The notes under the pieces: generated by a model
Database searches by the model: none
What the model saw: only the letters and a program-made list of their open reading frames with translations
What the model was told of the DNA's origin: nothing
Made by a program: the position numbers and the translations under genes
In this document: positions 61,734 through 64,000 of the stretch, in pieces
How the letters are laid out: each line of letters opens with the position of its first letter
How positions within the stretch are numbered: the stretch's first letter is position 1
Assembly: GCA_033807775.1 (NCBI GenBank)
Contig: CM066317.1
Span: 37,513,870-37,577,869, forward strand
Length of the DNA: 64,000 nt
Source of the DNA: Saussurea involucrata
Lineage: Eukaryota > Streptophyta > Magnoliopsida > Asterales > Asteraceae
Direction of reading: 5' to 3'

Positions 61734-64000
61734 TTATTTTCGCGGCTTCAAGGTAGACTTGTAGCACTCACGAGCGACTTTTGGCTCACTCTTAATCTCT
61801 TGGATTCCCCATGGCATAGGGAATTTCAACATTTGATGATACGTCGAGGGAACGGTTTTCATGTCATGGATCCATGGTCGTCCTAAGATGATGTTATAGG
61901 CCGACACACAATCGATGACACTGAACTTGGTCTGCTTGTTGACTCCTCCGGCGTAGACGGGCAAGATTATCTCTCCGATGGTGCTCGCCGCTTCTCCATC
62001 GAAACCGACCAAAGTCGTCGAACGTCGTGTGATTTCTGAGCGATCGATTCCCATGGCTTTGATGGTGTTGAGAAATATGACATTTTCTGAGCTTCCCCCG
62101 TCGATCAAGACTCGACGCGTTAGATAGTTACCGACTGTGAGCTGAATGATCAACCCGTCGTGATGCTTCTGATACGAGTCGCCAAGGTCGTCGTGGCCGA
62201 ACACAATCTTCATGGCTTCTAGCTCCAAATCTCCTTTGGGTCTAGACGAGCGAGGAATAGGCCGATCATCGGGTGCCTGACTGGCATGACACCTGGCCGC
62301 TGAATACGTCAGACCACACACATCTGAACCACCGGTGATGCAATTGACGACCTTTGCATGCTTGGGGGTCGTCGGTCGATGGCCATTAGCTGGAATAACG
62401 ATGTCATGGATGATATCCTTGAGATTTCCTTTCGGGAAGTGATACGCTAATTCCTTCTTCAATGCGATACAATCGTCTGTCGCATGACCATGATCGATGT
62501 GGAAGTCGCACCACTTTGATTTGTCTTTCTTAGCATCGTCTAGGTTGGACTTCTTTGGCCATCGAATGGTAGCTTGAGCGGTCTTCAGAGCTTCGACTAA
62601 GTCCTTTGCAGATCCTTTGAATCCGTAAGAGGATATCTTGGGGTACTGAGTGAACTTAGTCGTGGTCTTGGCCTCTGCTTTCGTCTTGAAACGAACATTT
62701 GAAATTTGGCGCGCTGGCTCTATTCTGGAGACAGCCTTTGTCTTGAACTCTGGCTTTCTGAAGCCTAATGACTTCTTGTCGTCAGTGTGCTTGCGACGAA
62801 AGGCGGCATCATCTTCTACCCTCATATATGCTAAGGTTCGAGCTCGGACGTCTTCGAAATTCTCCGGGGGATACTTGGTCAGATCGATATATAGACTTGA
62901 ACTATCGTCTAGACCACACTTATAAGCTTCGATCGCAGTTTTGATGTCACAATTGCGGATGCTAATCATTTTTGCATTGAATCTATTGAAATAATTTCGG
63001 ATAGACTCACTGGTCTTTTGCACGACATAGAACAAATCACTAGTCTGCTTTTCCATCTTACGGCTGCTGGCGAATTGCCGGGAGAATTGGTTGACCAATT
63101 CGGCGAACGACCCGATAGATTTGGGGTTGAGATTGAACAACCACTGGAGAGCTGGACCAGTGAGAGTCGCCCCGAAACTCTTACACATGCATGCTTCCTG
63201 GTACATGTGTGGAATCGAGATCGTCCACATGAACTGCTTATATTGCGCGACATGCTCGGTTGGATCGGTCACACCCGAATACTTGGGAGTGAAGGCAGGA
63301 ATGTTGTACTTCTTTGGGAACTCGATGGTGGCGATCTCGGCAATGAAGGGCAACGCCTGATACCCTGAGCGAGGCTCGACGTCGACAGGCACGGCTGCCC
63401 CAGGCAACTTGGCGAGCAAGGACAGGACGCGCTCATTTTCGTCTTCTAACATCTTCAAACGCTGGGCGACGGGATCGTTAAGATCAGGATTTGCCCCTGT
63501 CGAGGGATTGGTCCCTGGACTAGTGCCATTACCATGCGACGAACCATTGGTGTCTCCGTTGAATGGAACAAAATACGGCTGCGACCCGTTGTGGAATTGC
63601 TGCGGTCCATTCTGAAACGATTGTGGTCCATGCTGAAATGACTGCGATCTCTGCTGGAAAGATTGTGATCCTTGCTGGAAAGGTTGCGGACCACTTTGGA
63701 ACGGCTGGGAAAACGGTTGGGATCCATTCTGAAACGGCTGGGCGCCACCTTGCAATGGTTGGGATCCATTGTTCAAGGGTGGTGGTCGGATGTGCTGAGG
63801 GGGAATCTGCCCAGACTGGGGATTCGGAATGAACGAACCTGGCTGCTGATTCTGCATGAGTGGACCTGGATGCTGATTCTGCGCGGATGGGCCTGGTTCT
63901 GGACCTGGATTCCGGATGAATGGTCTAGGACCATTCTGGGATCCAAAAGGATTCCTTAGCCGCGCGATCTCTTCAGCTGCTCTGCGATTCTGCTCTGTCA
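61734..64000 (-). CDS. gag: TU gag-protease, intact frame (start outside window)
   Basis: The frame is open from the window edge (64000) to TAA at 61736-61734, about 755 codons; the first in-window Met is at 63857 (707 aa). N-terminal AAEEIARLRNP helix, then a long QPFQ/QSFQ low-complexity repeat region. From about residue 180 (of the 707) the Retrotrans_gag core (KKYNIPAFTPKYSG, QWLFNLNPKSIG, SYFNRF variant NYFNRF), the LTKYPPENFEDVRARTLAYM block, CDFHIDHGHATDDC zinc motif near 449, retropepsin-like VLIDGGSSENVIF near 586, and end STLKPRK. The only uninterrupted gag-protease here; no RT follows, so it could at most supply capsid and protease. Confidence 0.9.
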   Translation of the reverse strand, partial: TEQNRRAAEEIARLRNPFGSQNGPRPFIRNPGPEPGPSAQNQHPGPLMQNQQPGSFIPNPQSGQIPPQHIRPPPLNNGSQPLQGGAQPFQNGSQPFSQPFQSGPQPFQQGSQSFQQRSQSFQHGPQSFQNGPQQFHNGSQPYFVPFNGDTNGSSHGNGTSPGTNPSTGANPDLNDPVAQRLKMLEDENERVLSLLAKLPGAAVPVDVEPRSGYQALPFIAEIATIEFPKKYNIPAFTPKYSGVTDPTEHVAQYKQFMWTISIPHMYQEACMCKSFGATLTGPALQWLFNLNPKSIGSFAELVNQFSRQFASSRKMEKQTSDLFYVVQKTSESIRNYFNRFNAKMISIRNCDIKTAIEAYKCGLDDSSSLYIDLTKYPPENFEDVRARTLAYMRVEDDAAFRRKHTDDKKSLGFRKPEFKTKAVSRIEPARQISNVRFKTKAEAKTTTKFTQYPKISSYGFKGSAKDLVEALKTAQATIRWPKKSNLDDAKKDKSKWCDFHIDHGHATDDCIALKKELAYHFPKGNLKDIIHDIVIPANGHRPTTPKHAKVVNCITGGSDVCGLTYSAARCHASQAPDDRPIPRSSRPKGDLELEAMKIVFGHDDLGDSYQKHHDGLIIQLTVGNYLTRRVLIDGGSSENVIFLNTIKAMGIDRSEITRRSTTLVGFDGEAASTIGEIILPVYAGGVNKQTKFSVIDCVSAYNIILGRPWIHDMKTVPSTYHQMLKFPMPWGIQEIKSEPKVARECYKSTLKPRK

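Larger units (their letters stand above)
51481..64000 (-). mobile_element. TU: gypsy/Tat-like element (right end outside window), containing TS
   Basis: LTR fragment 51481-51661, then TS (51662-59442), then TU body from inside antisense exon 1 (59443) to intact gag-protease running off the right edge. The PPT, promoter and start of the antisense gene are missing at the TS/TU junction. Linking the 51481 LTR to TU is inference from nesting order. Confidence 0.55.

Noticed and set aside
1..64000. Captured or resident host genes
   Set aside because: Every frame above about 100 codons with recognisable motifs belongs to gag, pol, the antisense gene or the env-like ORFs; nothing matches a known cellular family.

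Overview
The window is plant nuclear DNA, most likely from a large repeat-rich eudicot genome; I cannot fix the family. I recognise no ordinary host gene, rRNA, tRNA gene or CRISPR array. Almost every base belongs to a nest of LTR retrotransposons: seven copies of a Ty3/gypsy element of Tat-like layout (called TX, TY, TZ, TW, TV, TS, TU here), two related non-autonomous elements with tandem-repeat interiors (G0, G1), two Ty1/copia elements of SIRE-like layout (SIRE-A, SIRE-B) and one hAT-type MITE.

The gypsy copies share one plan. The LTR has termini TGTTTGGG...GGCATTAACA. It is followed by a TGGCGCC-type primer binding site, a short leader with a branchpoint/acceptor motif, and gag fused to a protease. 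The pol part is mostly deleted; only TV keeps RT-RNase H and TY keeps integrase pieces. Next comes an intergenic stretch with a conserved palindrome. A four-exon gene on the opposite strand follows, of the 'putative gypsy type transposon' kind, with its own TATA-type promoter close to the polypurine tract and 3' LTR. Sense and antisense genes therefore converge on the palindrome. All Tat copies except TZ lie on the minus strand, so their antisense genes read on the plus strand.

Layout: TX (1-3811, left end outside) abuts G0, a plus-oriented repeat element (3812-14786) split by SIRE-A (4778-14197, TSD ACCGT). TY starts at 14787 and is very long because it was hit repeatedly. TZ (16664-30060) sits in its antisense gene and itself holds 5'-truncated SIRE-B (20428-26449). 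TV (32523-47556) sits in TY's integrase, with near-matching duplications GACGT/GACAT. TW (32894-41161) sits in TV's 3' LTR and carries the MITE (39231-39802, 8-bp TSD). G1 (from 47678) lies further along in TY. G1's 5' LTR is cut by TU (from 51481), whose 3' LTR is cut by TS (51662-59442). TU then runs off the right edge.

Most reading frames are broken. The intact ones are SIRE-B RT-RNase H (20560-22323), the SIRE-B 3' env-like ORF (23178-25412) and the TU gag-protease frame (61734 to the window end). The points I find most worth a second look are the palindrome between convergent genes, the spliced antisense gene, the branchpoint-acceptor signal before gag, the alternating 40-bp repeats of G0/G1, the chimeric LTR at 40297-41161, and the promoter-like block in front of the SIRE 3' ORFs.
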